Assembly: GCA_040752515.1 (NCBI GenBank)
Contig: JBFMGQ010000014.1
Location: 1 to 64,000 of the forward strand
Source of the DNA: Tenuifilum sp040752515
GTDB taxonomy: Bacteria; Bacteroidota; Bacteroidia; Bacteroidales; Tenuifilaceae
Direction of reading: 5' to 3'
Length of the DNA: 64,000 nt
Shown here: positions 8,908 through 16,992 of the stretch, in pieces
How the letters are laid out: each line of letters starts with the position of its first letter
How positions within the stretch are numbered: the stretch's first letter is position 1
Program-made: the position numbers and the translations under genes
Notes under the pieces: generated by a model
The model's database searches: none
Seen by the model: the letters and a program-made list of their open reading frames with translations, nothing else
Told to the model about the DNA's origin: nothing

Positions 8908-10017
8908 TCAACGCTTTTTATCAATCATTGCAAGAGCATACACGTAAGCCCCCACAGCCACTGCGTGGCTTGTGCCAAGGCGCGAAACACCTATGCCTAT
9001 TCGTTTCATCGGGTCATAGTGAACCGCCCGATTGGAAAAGGGCACTGGTATTTGTTTTTGTTGTCCCGACAGGAAGCTGCTGCGCTGTGAATCATCCTCC
9101 AAATCAAAAGCCTTCACCTCAAGCCTATCGACCTTTGTTCCATCGGTTCGTGAAATGGTTCCGTTCAGCTGGCTCAGCATGGCAGGTGCAAAATACTTCC
9201 ATGCGTTCGACAGGCCTCCACCGATTACCACAAGCGAATCGGTTAGGGTAACTGCGTTGGCAATGGCATCGCCCACCACAACCCCAAGGGTTTGAAAGGC
9301 AAGACGGGCGGCCACAACATCACCTTCAATCGTTCCTTCGAGTATTTCAAAGATATCCTTAGGCGTTAGCCGCATATCGTGATTATGCTTGCTATACGAA
9401 TGGTAAACTCGCTGAACGGCTCTGATACTGGCACCTTCCTCAGCAAAGCAGTCGGGGTCTATGGCATTTCGTACAAGCCAAATTTCGGCTCCGGCCGAGT
9501 TATCGCCAATAAAAAGATTTCCATCAACAACTAGTCCTGCACCAAAGCCTGTTCCCAAGGTTATACCCAGCAAATGGCGATAGCGCTTTTGGCTTCCAGC
9601 CTCGGCAAGCATTTGATTTACATACGGCAGGAAACCTGCAATGGCCTCGCCGTAGGCAAACAAATCGCCATCGTTGTTGATGAATACAGGCAACCGGAAT
9701 CGTTCCTCCAACATCGGGCCCAGAGCCACCCCACCCCTAAAGGCAGGCAGATTACCCAAATCGCCAATAATACCGTTGGGATAATCGGCTGGACCGGGGA
9801 AAGCAAAGCTGATAGCCACAGGCTGCTCGGGCAGGTTTTTTATCAACCTTTCAAAACCATCAATAATACCCAAAAGGCATTTATCCAGATTATCGCCGTT
9901 ACTCGGAAGCGTGATTGGCTGGCCAATGCACTCCATACCCCGAATGGCGCTGAATACAAAGTTTGTTCCGCCCGCATCGAGCGTAAGCACCACTCGTTTA
10001 TCGTTGCTATAGTCCAT
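8908..10017 (-). CDS. ROK-family sugar kinase
   Basis: ROK proteins phosphorylate hexoses or N-acetylhexosamines in the cytoplasm. The N-terminal phosphate-binding motif LDAGGTNF (about 14-21) and the catalytic-Asp region FINNDGDLFAYGEA fit the family, as does the GTGFGAG motif. The usual zinc-binding CxCGxxGC cluster is absent: the corresponding segment reads IDPDCFAEEG. At 369 aa it is longer than a typical 300-320 aa ROK kinase. Its ATG overlaps the stop of the permease gene (TAATG), which points to translational coupling of import and phosphorylation. Mannose or GlcNAc is a likely substrate from context, but this is inference. Confidence 0.85.
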   Translation of the reverse strand: MDYSNDKRVVLTLDAGGTNFVFSAIRGMECIGQPITLPSNGDNLDKCLLGIIDGFERLIKNLPEQPVAISFAFPGPADYPNGIIGDLGNLPAFRGGVALGPMLEERFRLPVFINNDGDLFAYGEAIAGFLPYVNQMLAEAGSQKRYRHLLGITLGTGFGAGLVVDGNLFIGDNSAGAEIWLVRNAIDPDCFAEEGASIRAVQRVYHSYSKHNHDMRLTPKDIFEILEGTIEGDVVAARLAFQTLGVVVGDAIANAVTLTDSLVVIGGGLSNAWKYFAPAMLSQLNGTISRTDGTKVDRLEVKAFDLEDDSQRSSFLSGQQKQIPVPFSNRAVHYDPMKRIGIGVSRLGTSHAVAVGAYVYALAMIDKKR

Positions 10018-11162
10018 TACTCTTGAGTTTTAGGTTTAACCATGGTTAGCAAGGCAATAAAGGCAATGCCAATTAAGGGAATGATAAACCCGAACCTAAC
10101 ACTCGTGGTATCGGCAAGCAGCCCCATGAGTGGCGGAATAAATGCACCGCCAGCAATGGCGGTCACCATTAATCCCGAAATCTCGTTGGCACGTTCGGGC
10201 ATGGAATCGACTGTAATTGAGAAAATCAACGGGAAAATATTGGCAAAACCCAGTCCCGTGATGAATACTCCGGCAAGGGTTACCGCCTGATTATCAACAA
10301 AAATCAGCAAAAGGCCTAATGCCGAAAGGGCTACGGTAAGGCGGAAGAAGCTACGAGGGTTCATCCACGATAGGATTACAGACCCCAAGAATCGTCCGGT
10401 AAGTATTGCGATAAAGAAAAACGCATTGCCCAACAAACCCCAAGTCTTTAAATCGATGCCGTAATGTGTGCTTAAGAGGATTGGTACCCCCGAACTCAGG
10501 CATATCTCAATACCCACGTAAACAAAAATTCCAAGCACCATGAGCAGAATAAATCTATTCCTTAGCAAGCTAAAGCAAGTGGCAAGGGTAGCGGGCTCCC
10601 TATCGGATTTAACCTCCTGTATGCGGGTAAAACCTATAATTATCAGTGTGATTAAAAGTGATGCCACATAGATAGGGAAAAGCACTTTCCAGTCCATTCC
10701 CATCCACTTGGCAGCTGCAAAAGGGATAAGCGACCCTGATAGCGAGCCAATGGCCTTGATGAACTGACCGAAGCTCAGGTTACGCGAATACTTCCCGGGT
10801 TCCGACACATCGCGCATAATTGGGTTACCAGCCACTTGCAGTATGGCTGCTCCGGCACCAAGTAATAAGATGGTTAGCAGGAATAACGCATAGCTGTTAA
10901 GTCCAAAAAGCGGTAGCACAAGCCCAATAAGCGCAATTGCTAAACCCAGCAGCAGCACAAACTTTTTACCAGTGCGGTCCTGCACAATACCCATTGGCAC
11001 CGAAAGGATACCAAACATGATAAAGCCCATAAAGGCAATGAGCTGTGCCTCAAAATTCGATAGAGCAAACTGCTCCTTGGCTAACCCCACAAAGGGCCCC
11101 ACTGCATCGCCAAAGCCCATACATAGGAAGGCTAGCAAAATGGCAAATGTTTTCCGGTTCAT
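10017..11162 (-). CDS. Sugar MFS permease, FucP/GluP-like
   Basis: This 12-helix transporter should bring a monosaccharide across the inner membrane by proton symport. Hydrophobic segments run along the whole 381 aa. The first-half loop carries the MFS signature GIVQDRTGKK, and the region AGNPIMRDV followed by LSFGQFIKAIGS resembles L-fucose/glucose permeases of the FHS family. The gene follows lacI by 31 nt and overlaps the kinase gene by one base. Its substrate is probably the sugar released by the glycosidases next door. No outer-membrane SusC/SusD partner lies in the cluster. Confidence 0.85.
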   Translation of the reverse strand: MNRKTFAILLAFLCMGFGDAVGPFVGLAKEQFALSNFEAQLIAFMGFIMFGILSVPMGIVQDRTGKKFVLLLGLAIALIGLVLPLFGLNSYALFLLTILLLGAGAAILQVAGNPIMRDVSEPGKYSRNLSFGQFIKAIGSLSGSLIPFAAAKWMGMDWKVLFPIYVASLLITLIIIGFTRIQEVKSDREPATLATCFSLLRNRFILLMVLGIFVYVGIEICLSSGVPILLSTHYGIDLKTWGLLGNAFFFIAILTGRFLGSVILSWMNPRSFFRLTVALSALGLLLIFVDNQAVTLAGVFITGLGFANIFPLIFSITVDSMPERANEISGLMVTAIAGGAFIPPLMGLLADTTSVRFGFIIPLIGIAFIALLTMVKPKTQE

Positions 11163-11193
11163 AGTTTAGGTTTTAGTTTGATTTGGTATGTTA

Positions 11194-12219
11194 TTACGAT
11201 TTTTTAAACGATGATTTACGAACGTTAAGTTTAACGGGCAGCTCGAGTATTTCTTGCCTAACATCAACACCTTGTCCAACCATTTTGATTTGTAGCAGCT
11301 CAAATGCCTTGCTACACATGGCTGCAATGGGCTGTTCCACTGCAGTTATGGCTGGGTCGATAATTGAAAAATACGGTAAATCGTCGAAGCAAACCAAGCC
11401 CAACGTGTTGGGTATTTTGACCCGCATGGCAGCAAGCGATTGCAGGGCTGCAGTGGCCACATTATTGTTAACCGCAAATAGGCAATCGGGTTTAAAGGGC
11501 AGCAATTTCAGGTTTGCTAGCAAGTTTTCGACATCGGGCCGAAGGGTATTGAAGCCCACCTCGCGGACTGCGTAGGGCAGACCCTTTCCCTTGAACACCT
11601 CCACAAACCCCTCGATACGTTCGGCCACCGACGAGATATGGTTAGTGGATAGCCCTATCACCAGGGGATACCTATACCCCTGTTCAAACAGGTGATTGGC
11701 AAGCATTGCACCGCCAACGCGGTTAGCCGCCACCACTGCGGTTAACGTGTTAGCACCCAAATGCCTATCGATAAGCACCAATGGCGTTCCGCCATCGTTC
11801 ACGGCCATCAGCCATTCAGCATTGCTCTGCGACGACGAAACCACCAGCCCATCAACCTGTCGGTTACGAAGCATGGTAATCAGGCGCTGCTCCTTCTCCA
11901 CATCCTCGTCGGTACTGCAGATTATAACGCTGTAGCCATTGGCGGTAGCCAAATCCTCAAACTGACGGGCCAGTTGGGCATAAAAGGTATTAGAGATATC
12001 GGAAACCACCAACCCAATGGTTCCGGTTTTTCCGGTTCGCAAGCTGCGGGCAGTTTGGTTGGGTCGGTAGTTTAGCTCCTTCACCGCCGCAAACACCCTA
12101 TCGCAGGTTTGGCGCGATATGCCATACTGCTGAGCCTTACCGTTCAGCACCAGCGACACCAAGGTTTTGGAAACCCCAATATGCTGGGCAATATGGTCGA
12201 GAGTAACACGGCTTGCCAT
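11194..12219 (-). CDS. LacI-family transcriptional regulator
   Basis: The N-terminal helix-turn-helix (about 3-50) reads TLDHIAQHIGVSKTLVSLVLNG and is followed by the hinge segment YRPNQTARSLRTGKTG. A periplasmic-binding-protein-like effector domain covers about 60-330. The length of 341 aa is standard. It is the first gene of the lacI-permease-kinase unit. A perfect palindrome overlaps its own probable promoter (12240-12269), so autoregulation is likely, with a sugar or sugar phosphate as inducer. The regulated sugar cannot be named from the sequence. Confidence 0.93.
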   Translation of the reverse strand: MASRVTLDHIAQHIGVSKTLVSLVLNGKAQQYGISRQTCDRVFAAVKELNYRPNQTARSLRTGKTGTIGLVVSDISNTFYAQLARQFEDLATANGYSVIICSTDEDVEKEQRLITMLRNRQVDGLVVSSSQSNAEWLMAVNDGGTPLVLIDRHLGANTLTAVVAANRVGGAMLANHLFEQGYRYPLVIGLSTNHISSVAERIEGFVEVFKGKGLPYAVREVGFNTLRPDVENLLANLKLLPFKPDCLFAVNNNVATAALQSLAAMRVKIPNTLGLVCFDDLPYFSIIDPAITAVEQPIAAMCSKAFELLQIKMVGQGVDVRQEILELPVKLNVRKSSFKKS

Positions 12220-12239
12220 ACAAAAGAGATTAGGTGATG

Positions 12240-12269
12240 TAAAGATATAAAATATCTAAATCGATTTAG
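12240..12269 (-). promoter_or_regulatory. lacI promoter with operator palindrome
   Basis: On the minus strand TATCTTTA (12247-12240) is one base from the Bacteroidota -7 consensus TAnnTTTG. The 14-bp perfect palindrome CTAAATCGATTTAG (12256-12269) fills the spacer just upstream, a position where a bound repressor would block RNA polymerase. Confidence 0.6.
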
Positions 12270-12297
12270 TTGCTGATGAGTGAAAAGTGAAAAGAAA

Positions 12298-12385
12298 TTC
12301 ATAAACCGTAAGCCGTTAAAGGGAAGGATACAGGATATGAGGAAGTTAAATGAAGTTAGAGGAAGTTAGAGGAAGTTAGAGGAAT
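12298..12385 (+). repeat. Composite intergenic repeat A, copy 1
   Basis: The element reads in order a CCGTAAGCCGTTAAA segment, a GGATATGAGG segment and then tandem 10-mers of the type GAGGAAGTTA. Related copies lie at 13630-13785 (same orientation), 59007-59095 and 62778-62910 (inverted). The rest of the gene-free stretch 12270-12613 is AT-rich with no gene. It should contain the promoter of the next gene. Confidence 0.75.
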
Positions 12386-12613
12386 GATACTATATTGGAG
12401 TTGTCGAAATTTTTGGATTAAAATAACCCTTGTGTTAACATTTGGTTAAGCATGAATGGAATAACGTTGTATAATTGATTATTTTCGTATTTTGGTACGG
12501 TCTTATAAATGGAATAACTATTTGGCAAAACCAATACATCAAATGCTTTTTTCTTTTATGAAATCCAGACTTAATAGATTAGAACATCAACAAAACAAAA
12601 AGGAGACAAGGAA

Positions 12614-13513
12614 ATGAAAAGGAAATTCGAGGTTATAGTGGTAGGTTTGGCTTTAATACTATCACTTATAGGCTGTAATAAAAACAAAGAGAAGGACTCA
12701 TTCAGCATTGCTTTTATGACTGACATCCACTTACAACCGGAAGATAAAGCGGTTGAGGGTTTCACAAAAGCTTTGGATACGGTTAACAAGTTAAATCCCG
12801 ACTTTATCATAACCGGTGGTGACCTCATAATGGATGCGCTGGGTCAATCGTATGGTCGGGCCGATTCACTATACAACCTATACCAGCAAGTAATTAAAAA
12901 ATCAAGTAAGCCGGTTTACAATACCATGGGTAATCATGAGATATATGGTATTTACAAGAAAAGCAACGCCGACCCGGCAAACCCCGAATACGGGGAACTG
13001 ATGTTTGAAAAGAGACTCGGAAAATCATACTATGCCTTCGAACACAAAGGCTGGAAGTTTATAGTTATTAACTCCATTGAAGATACAAAAAGGGGTAAAT
13101 ACATAGGGCAAATTGACTCCACCCAGATTTCGTGGATTAGGAATGAGCTAAAAAACACAAACCCCAAAACCCCAATTGTTATAAGTACACATATCCCGTT
13201 CATTACAGCATACACTCAAAAATATGGAGGAACGACATTGCCAAACGATTCAACCCTTGTTGTTTACAATGCAAAGGAGGTAATTGATCTATTCAATGGG
13301 TATAACCTTAAGCTTGTCCTACAAGGGCATTTGCATATAGTTGAAGATATTTATATTGATGGCATTCATTTTATCACCGGCGGAGCAGTATCGGGAGGAT
13401 GGTGGGAAGGCCCCTATAAAGGAGTTGAAGAGGGGTTCTTGTTTATTACCTTCGGGGAAAACGATTTCCGTTGGTCATACGTTGACTATGGCTGGCAAGT
13501 TCAGAAGCCATAA
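12614..13513 (+). CDS. Metallophosphoesterase lipoprotein
   Basis: This is a calcineurin-like phosphoesterase with two-metal catalysis. The ligand motifs are in order: TDIH, GGDL, GNHE, STHIP and GHLH. A lipoprotein signal ends in LIGC (residue 21), so it works in the periplasm or at the outer membrane. At 299 aa it is a single catalytic domain. A good ribosome-binding site (AAGGAG, 12600-12605) precedes the ATG. It is a single gene transcribed away from the lacI unit, with repeat copies on both sides. The substrate could be a nucleotide, phosphodiester or phosphomonoester; the sequence does not say. Confidence 0.9.
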   Translation: MKRKFEVIVVGLALILSLIGCNKNKEKDSFSIAFMTDIHLQPEDKAVEGFTKALDTVNKLNPDFIITGGDLIMDALGQSYGRADSLYNLYQQVIKKSSKPVYNTMGNHEIYGIYKKSNADPANPEYGELMFEKRLGKSYYAFEHKGWKFIVINSIEDTKRGKYIGQIDSTQISWIRNELKNTNPKTPIVISTHIPFITAYTQKYGGTTLPNDSTLVVYNAKEVIDLFNGYNLKLVLQGHLHIVEDIYIDGIHFITGGAVSGGWWEGPYKGVEEGFLFITFGENDFRWSYVDYGWQVQKP

Positions 13514-14107
13514 CACCTAATTTATTTTAGATAATACTTTTTAATCCATTCGCGCTGAATTTTTCTATTGCTTTCATAAACAGCTATCAGCTATTTTAGT
13601 GAAAAGCAAAAGGAAATCATAAATATTTGTCGTTACACGGGTAAGATGCAGAATATGCGAAAGTTAAATGAACTTAGAGGAAGTTAAATGAATTTAGAGG
13701 AAATTAGAGGAAGTTAGAGGGAGTTAGAGGGAGTTAAATGAATATAAAGCGTTAATCGTGAACCGTAAACCGTAAACGCATGAATTATGAATATGGAGAA
13801 GTTAATCATAAAGCCCCCCTCACGAACAACAATTAACAAACAACGGACTACGCCTCATGTCATTCCGAACTCGCTGGGTGAAAGCATAATGAAGTGGTTT
13901 GACCCCCTATTCTTTGGACAGATTTTTCAAGACAGTTTAGAACGTTCCCTTGTCATCCTGGTTGAGCAAAGATAGCCCACGCTGGATTAACCCCTGTTTT
14001 CAAACCTCTCAACCAATCTAACGAATAACCCCCAAAAGCAAAATCACCCACCCGGTTAATTTGGGTTAAAGAGTTGGCAAGGTTATTCGTCCATTTGCTG
14101 AATGTGC
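13514..14107. repeat. Gene-free stretch with composite repeat A, copy 2
   Basis: The longest copy of composite repeat A lies at about 13630-13785: GAATATGCGAAAG followed by many GAGGAAGTTA- or TTAAATGAA-type 10-mers, then CGTGAACCGTAAACCGTAAACG. Around 13823-13850 there is an ACGAACAACAATTAACAAACAAC-like repeat, given here only as a type. At 13858-13965 there are TGTCATNC-type fragments related to the 8498 repeat. No convincing gene is present; short frames here follow the repeats. Confidence 0.7.
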
Positions 14108-14115
14108 TATATTTG
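14108..14115 (+). promoter_or_regulatory. -7 element TATATTTG before 14133 gene
   Basis: TATATTTG matches TAnnTTTG exactly and lies 18 nt before the TTG start codon. I do not see a good TTG -33 element at the expected distance, so confidence is moderate. Confidence 0.5.
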
Positions 14116-14132
14116 AGGAAAATCTACTCGTT

Positions 14133-14933
14133 TTGAGAAAGTGTTTTCTATTGCTTACGCTAGGAGCATTAATTGCCGCCCACAGCAGCCTTAGGGCACA
14201 GGTGTTGCTTCCGGTGCCCGACTCGTTGCGCGTTATCAACTTCAGGGTCACCGATTACTACACCCACGAACCTGTTGGGCTGGCGCATGTGTTGAATATC
14301 ACCCAGAAAAAGGGTTGTATCTCCGACCTGCTGGGCTACTTTAGTATTCCCTTTAAGTTGGGCGATAGCTTGAGTATCACCGCCATTGGCTATCACACCA
14401 AGCATGTACTGAACTGGGGACAGTTCAATAAGGATTCCCTTTTCTATGAACTTACGCTTACCCCTAAGGTTTACCAGATTGAGGAGGTTAAGATATCGCG
14501 CTTCAGCACCTACGACAGGTTTCTGCGCGAGTTCGCCAACCTGAAATTGACTAAAACAAAGGTAACAGAGCAGCAGGAGGTTATTCAGCTATACTTCCTT
14601 AAAATCACTAAGGGCTTGAACTTACGTAACCTGCCACAGCCAACCATGGGATTAAGTTTTGGCAAGGATTGGTACCAAAGGCAAAACGAGAAGGTTGCCG
14701 AAGCCGTTGAAAAGGATAGGCGCAAGCGCATAGCCGAGCGTAAGTTTAACGCGGGTATTGTAAGCAGCCTAACCGGCTTAACCGGCGCTCAGCTGCAAGA
14801 GTTTATGGAGTTCCTAAAGTTTGATGAGAGCTACATCATAACCTCAACCGATTACGAAATACGTGAGCGGATACTGGATAGATTCAAGGAATTTGAATCG
14901 ATTAAAAAAGGAAAAAGTAACCCCAAAAAGTAA
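14133..14933 (+). CDS. Carboxypeptidase-regulatory-like domain protein, exported
   Basis: The protein starts at a TTG codon, which keeps an intact signal peptide (MRKCFLLLTLGALIAAHSS up to RAQ). Residues about 35-115 form a CarboxypepD_reg-like (peptidase-associated) beta domain, marked by the run from INFRVTDYYTHEPVG through the GYFSIPF and AIGYHTK segments. The C-terminal half is helical and charged and ends in a Lys-rich tail. The next gene starts 5 nt after the stop, so the two are probably one transcript. This domain is common in Bacteroidota envelope proteins, but no enzymatic role is evident. Confidence 0.8.
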   Translation: MRKCFLLLTLGALIAAHSSLRAQVLLPVPDSLRVINFRVTDYYTHEPVGLAHVLNITQKKGCISDLLGYFSIPFKLGDSLSITAIGYHTKHVLNWGQFNKDSLFYELTLTPKVYQIEEVKISRFSTYDRFLREFANLKLTKTKVTEQQEVIQLYFLKITKGLNLRNLPQPTMGLSFGKDWYQRQNEKVAEAVEKDRRKRIAERKFNAGIVSSLTGLTGAQLQEFMEFLKFDESYIITSTDYEIRERILDRFKEFESIKKGKSNPKK

Positions 14934-14938
14934 ACAGC

Positions 14939-15904
14939 ATGGCAATGCAGGATATAACCGTTCCAAGTCATTTAGATATTGAAAATGCCTTCAACCTCAT
15001 TGAGAATCACATAAACCACACTCCTATTTTTACATCCCGAAGCGTGAACTCCATACTAGGATGCTCCGCCTACCTGAAGTGCGAAAACTTTCAGCGGGTA
15101 GGTGCTTTCAAGTTTCGTGGTGCCACACATGCCATTCTCAGGCTAAACCCCGCCGAGGCTAAACACGGCGTTATTACCCACAGCTCTGGCAACCATGCAG
15201 CAGCGTTGGCTTTAGCTGCATCGCAGAGAGGTATTCCGGCCTATATTGTAATGCCCGAAAACGCTCCCGAAATCAAAAAGAAAGCCGTTGCGGGCTACGG
15301 GGGAATTATCACCTTTTGCCCCCCTACCCAAAACGATCGTGAACAAACCATGCTGCGCATTAAGGAGCAAACCGGAGCCACATTCATACATCCCTACGAC
15401 AACTTTAATGTGATATGCGGACAAGGAACAACTGTGCTGGAACTCATGCAGCAGGAACCAGCTATCGATATTGTTATTGCGCCTGTTGGCGGTGGCGGAT
15501 TGCTTAGCGGAACTGTTACTTATATCAAGGGGCGTTTCCCCCATGTTAGGGTTTATGGTGCTGAGCCAAAGAACGCCGACGATGCATACCGGTCGCTCCG
15601 CGACCGCACCATTTACCCCTCGGTAAAGCCTCAAACCATTGCCGATGGATTGCTCACATCGCTTTCGCCCCTAACCTACACCATTCTAAGCCAGCACTGC
15701 GATGGAATACTAACCGTATCGGAACAGTCGATTATTGATGCCATGCGTATGGTTTGGGAAAGGATGAAGATAATAATTGAGCCTTCGTCGGCGGTTCCAG
15801 TGGCAGCCATCATGGAAAACGCCAAACTGTTTCACAACAAGCGGGTAGGCATAATCATATCGGGCGGCAATGTCGATTTAAACCATCTACCCTGGCAGGG
15901 TTAG
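14939..15904 (+). CDS. Serine racemase-like / threonine-serine dehydratase (PLP)
   Basis: This is a fold-type II PLP enzyme of 321 aa. Lys58 in GAFKFRG is the Schiff-base lysine. HSSGNH (81-86) holds Ser83, at the position of the re-face catalytic serine of eukaryotic serine racemase. VGGGGLL binds the PLP phosphate, and SGGNVDL near the C-terminus is another racemase hallmark. It lacks the C-terminal regulatory ACT-type domain of biosynthetic IlvA. It may racemise or deaminate serine, threonine or hydroxyaspartate; the ratio cannot be predicted. Its stop codon overlaps the stop of the convergent EEP gene (15901-15904). Confidence 0.88.
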   Translation: MAMQDITVPSHLDIENAFNLIENHINHTPIFTSRSVNSILGCSAYLKCENFQRVGAFKFRGATHAILRLNPAEAKHGVITHSSGNHAAALALAASQRGIPAYIVMPENAPEIKKKAVAGYGGIITFCPPTQNDREQTMLRIKEQTGATFIHPYDNFNVICGQGTTVLELMQQEPAIDIVIAPVGGGGLLSGTVTYIKGRFPHVRVYGAEPKNADDAYRSLRDRTIYPSVKPQTIADGLLTSLSPLTYTILSQHCDGILTVSEQSIIDAMRMVWERMKIIIEPSSAVPVAAIMENAKLFHNKRVGIIISGGNVDLNHLPWQG

Positions 15905-16992
15905 CGTTTGCCCGAAAGCTGAACCTCAACCACAACTGGGTAATGGTCGGAGAACTTTAGGCGAGGGCTGGCGTACGATACTGTGCTGAACAGCTTATCC
16001 CTTAGCACGTAGTCGATTCGATACGAAGGCCATAGGCCGCTAAAGGTAGGCACAACTCCGGTGGCCGCATCCTTAAAAGTATCGTGAAGCTTAGCAGTAA
16101 GGGTGTGATAGGTGTACGAAACCGGGGAGTCGTTAAAATCGCCACAAATGATAATGGGATACCTACAAGTACTCATATGTTCAACCACCATGTTCACCTG
16201 GCGGGCACGCTTGGTAAAGGCTACCCCAAGTCGGGTAAGCAAATCCTTCAGCTCATCGTAATTCTTGCTGTCGAGCTTAAACTCATTGCGAAGCAAAAAG
16301 TTGAAGTTGCGCTCCTTTAGCCTGGTTGATTGCAGATGCAGGTTGTAAACCCTAATGGTATCGGAGCCTTTCACAATATCGGCATACATGCAGGCATTAA
16401 ATGAGCTGGGGAACGAAATCTCACCCGTTCGAACCACGCGCAGGTTGGTTAAAATAGCTAAACCGTATGCCGATGTTGAACGCCTAAGTATATACGATGG
16501 GTTAATATCCATGCCCGAATGCTGCTTAGCCTGGTCAAGGGTTAGCCTCCCCTCCTTGAGGTAAAACTCTTGCAGGCAAACCACATCAAAACTGTTGTTT
16601 TTGATATAGTTGAACACATCGGAATACGATGGTTTGAGTTTTGACCAGGAGTAAAGCCTGAAAAGGTTTACATTGTAGGTCATCACCTTAAAATGGGGTT
16701 TCAAATGCTTTCCTGAATTACCATACGGAAGCCGAACAAAACCATTGAAGTGATTTATACCTAGTAAGATAGCCACAAAGGAAATAAACACAAGCTTTTT
16801 CCATCGGAATATCCAGTAAAGCAGGAATATCAGGTTTATAATCAGGAAAAAGGGATAGAGCAAGCCGTATAGGGCTGCAAACCAAAATTGTTCAGGGTTG
16901 ATGTAAACGCTAACGTAGGTAAGCACCAGGCAAAGGGCAAAAAAAACATTTACCCCTACCAATATCCGGTGAATTACCCGAACAATCAGCAT
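15901..16992 (-). CDS. Endonuclease/exonuclease/phosphatase family membrane protein
   Basis: Two or three hydrophobic segments in the first 90 residues anchor a DNase I-like (EEP) domain of about 260 aa. The EEP signature appears as CLQEFY (metal-binding Glu), ICGDFNDSP and the C-terminal SDHYPV. Such proteins hydrolyse phosphodiesters or phosphoesters, and the N-terminal anchor suggests a membrane-facing substrate. The ATG overlaps the stop of the rhomboid gene (TAATG), so it is the last gene of the operon that begins at 20942. The substrate is unknown. Confidence 0.88.
   Translation of the reverse strand: MLIVRVIHRILVGVNVFFALCLVLTYVSVYINPEQFWFAALYGLLYPFFLIINLIFLLYWIFRWKKLVFISFVAILLGINHFNGFVRLPYGNSGKHLKPHFKVMTYNVNLFRLYSWSKLKPSYSDVFNYIKNNSFDVVCLQEFYLKEGRLTLDQAKQHSGMDINPSYILRRSTSAYGLAILTNLRVVRTGEISFPSSFNACMYADIVKGSDTIRVYNLHLQSTRLKERNFNFLLRNEFKLDSKNYDELKDLLTRLGVAFTKRARQVNMVVEHMSTCRYPIIICGDFNDSPVSYTYHTLTAKLHDTFKDAATGVVPTFSGLWPSYRIDYVLRDKLFSTVSYASPRLKFSDHYPVVVEVQLSGKR

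Noticed and set aside
8871..9295. Plus-strand frames antisense to the ROK kinase
   Set aside because: They are shadows of a well-supported gene on the other strand and have no start signal or domain.
12338..13742. GAGGAAGTTA arrays as a CRISPR
   Set aside because: Units of 10 bases follow each other directly with no spacers, and no cas gene is in the window.
13787..13975. Plus-strand frame of 62 codons
   Set aside because: It runs through dispersed repeat fragments, has no ribosome-binding site and no recognisable composition.
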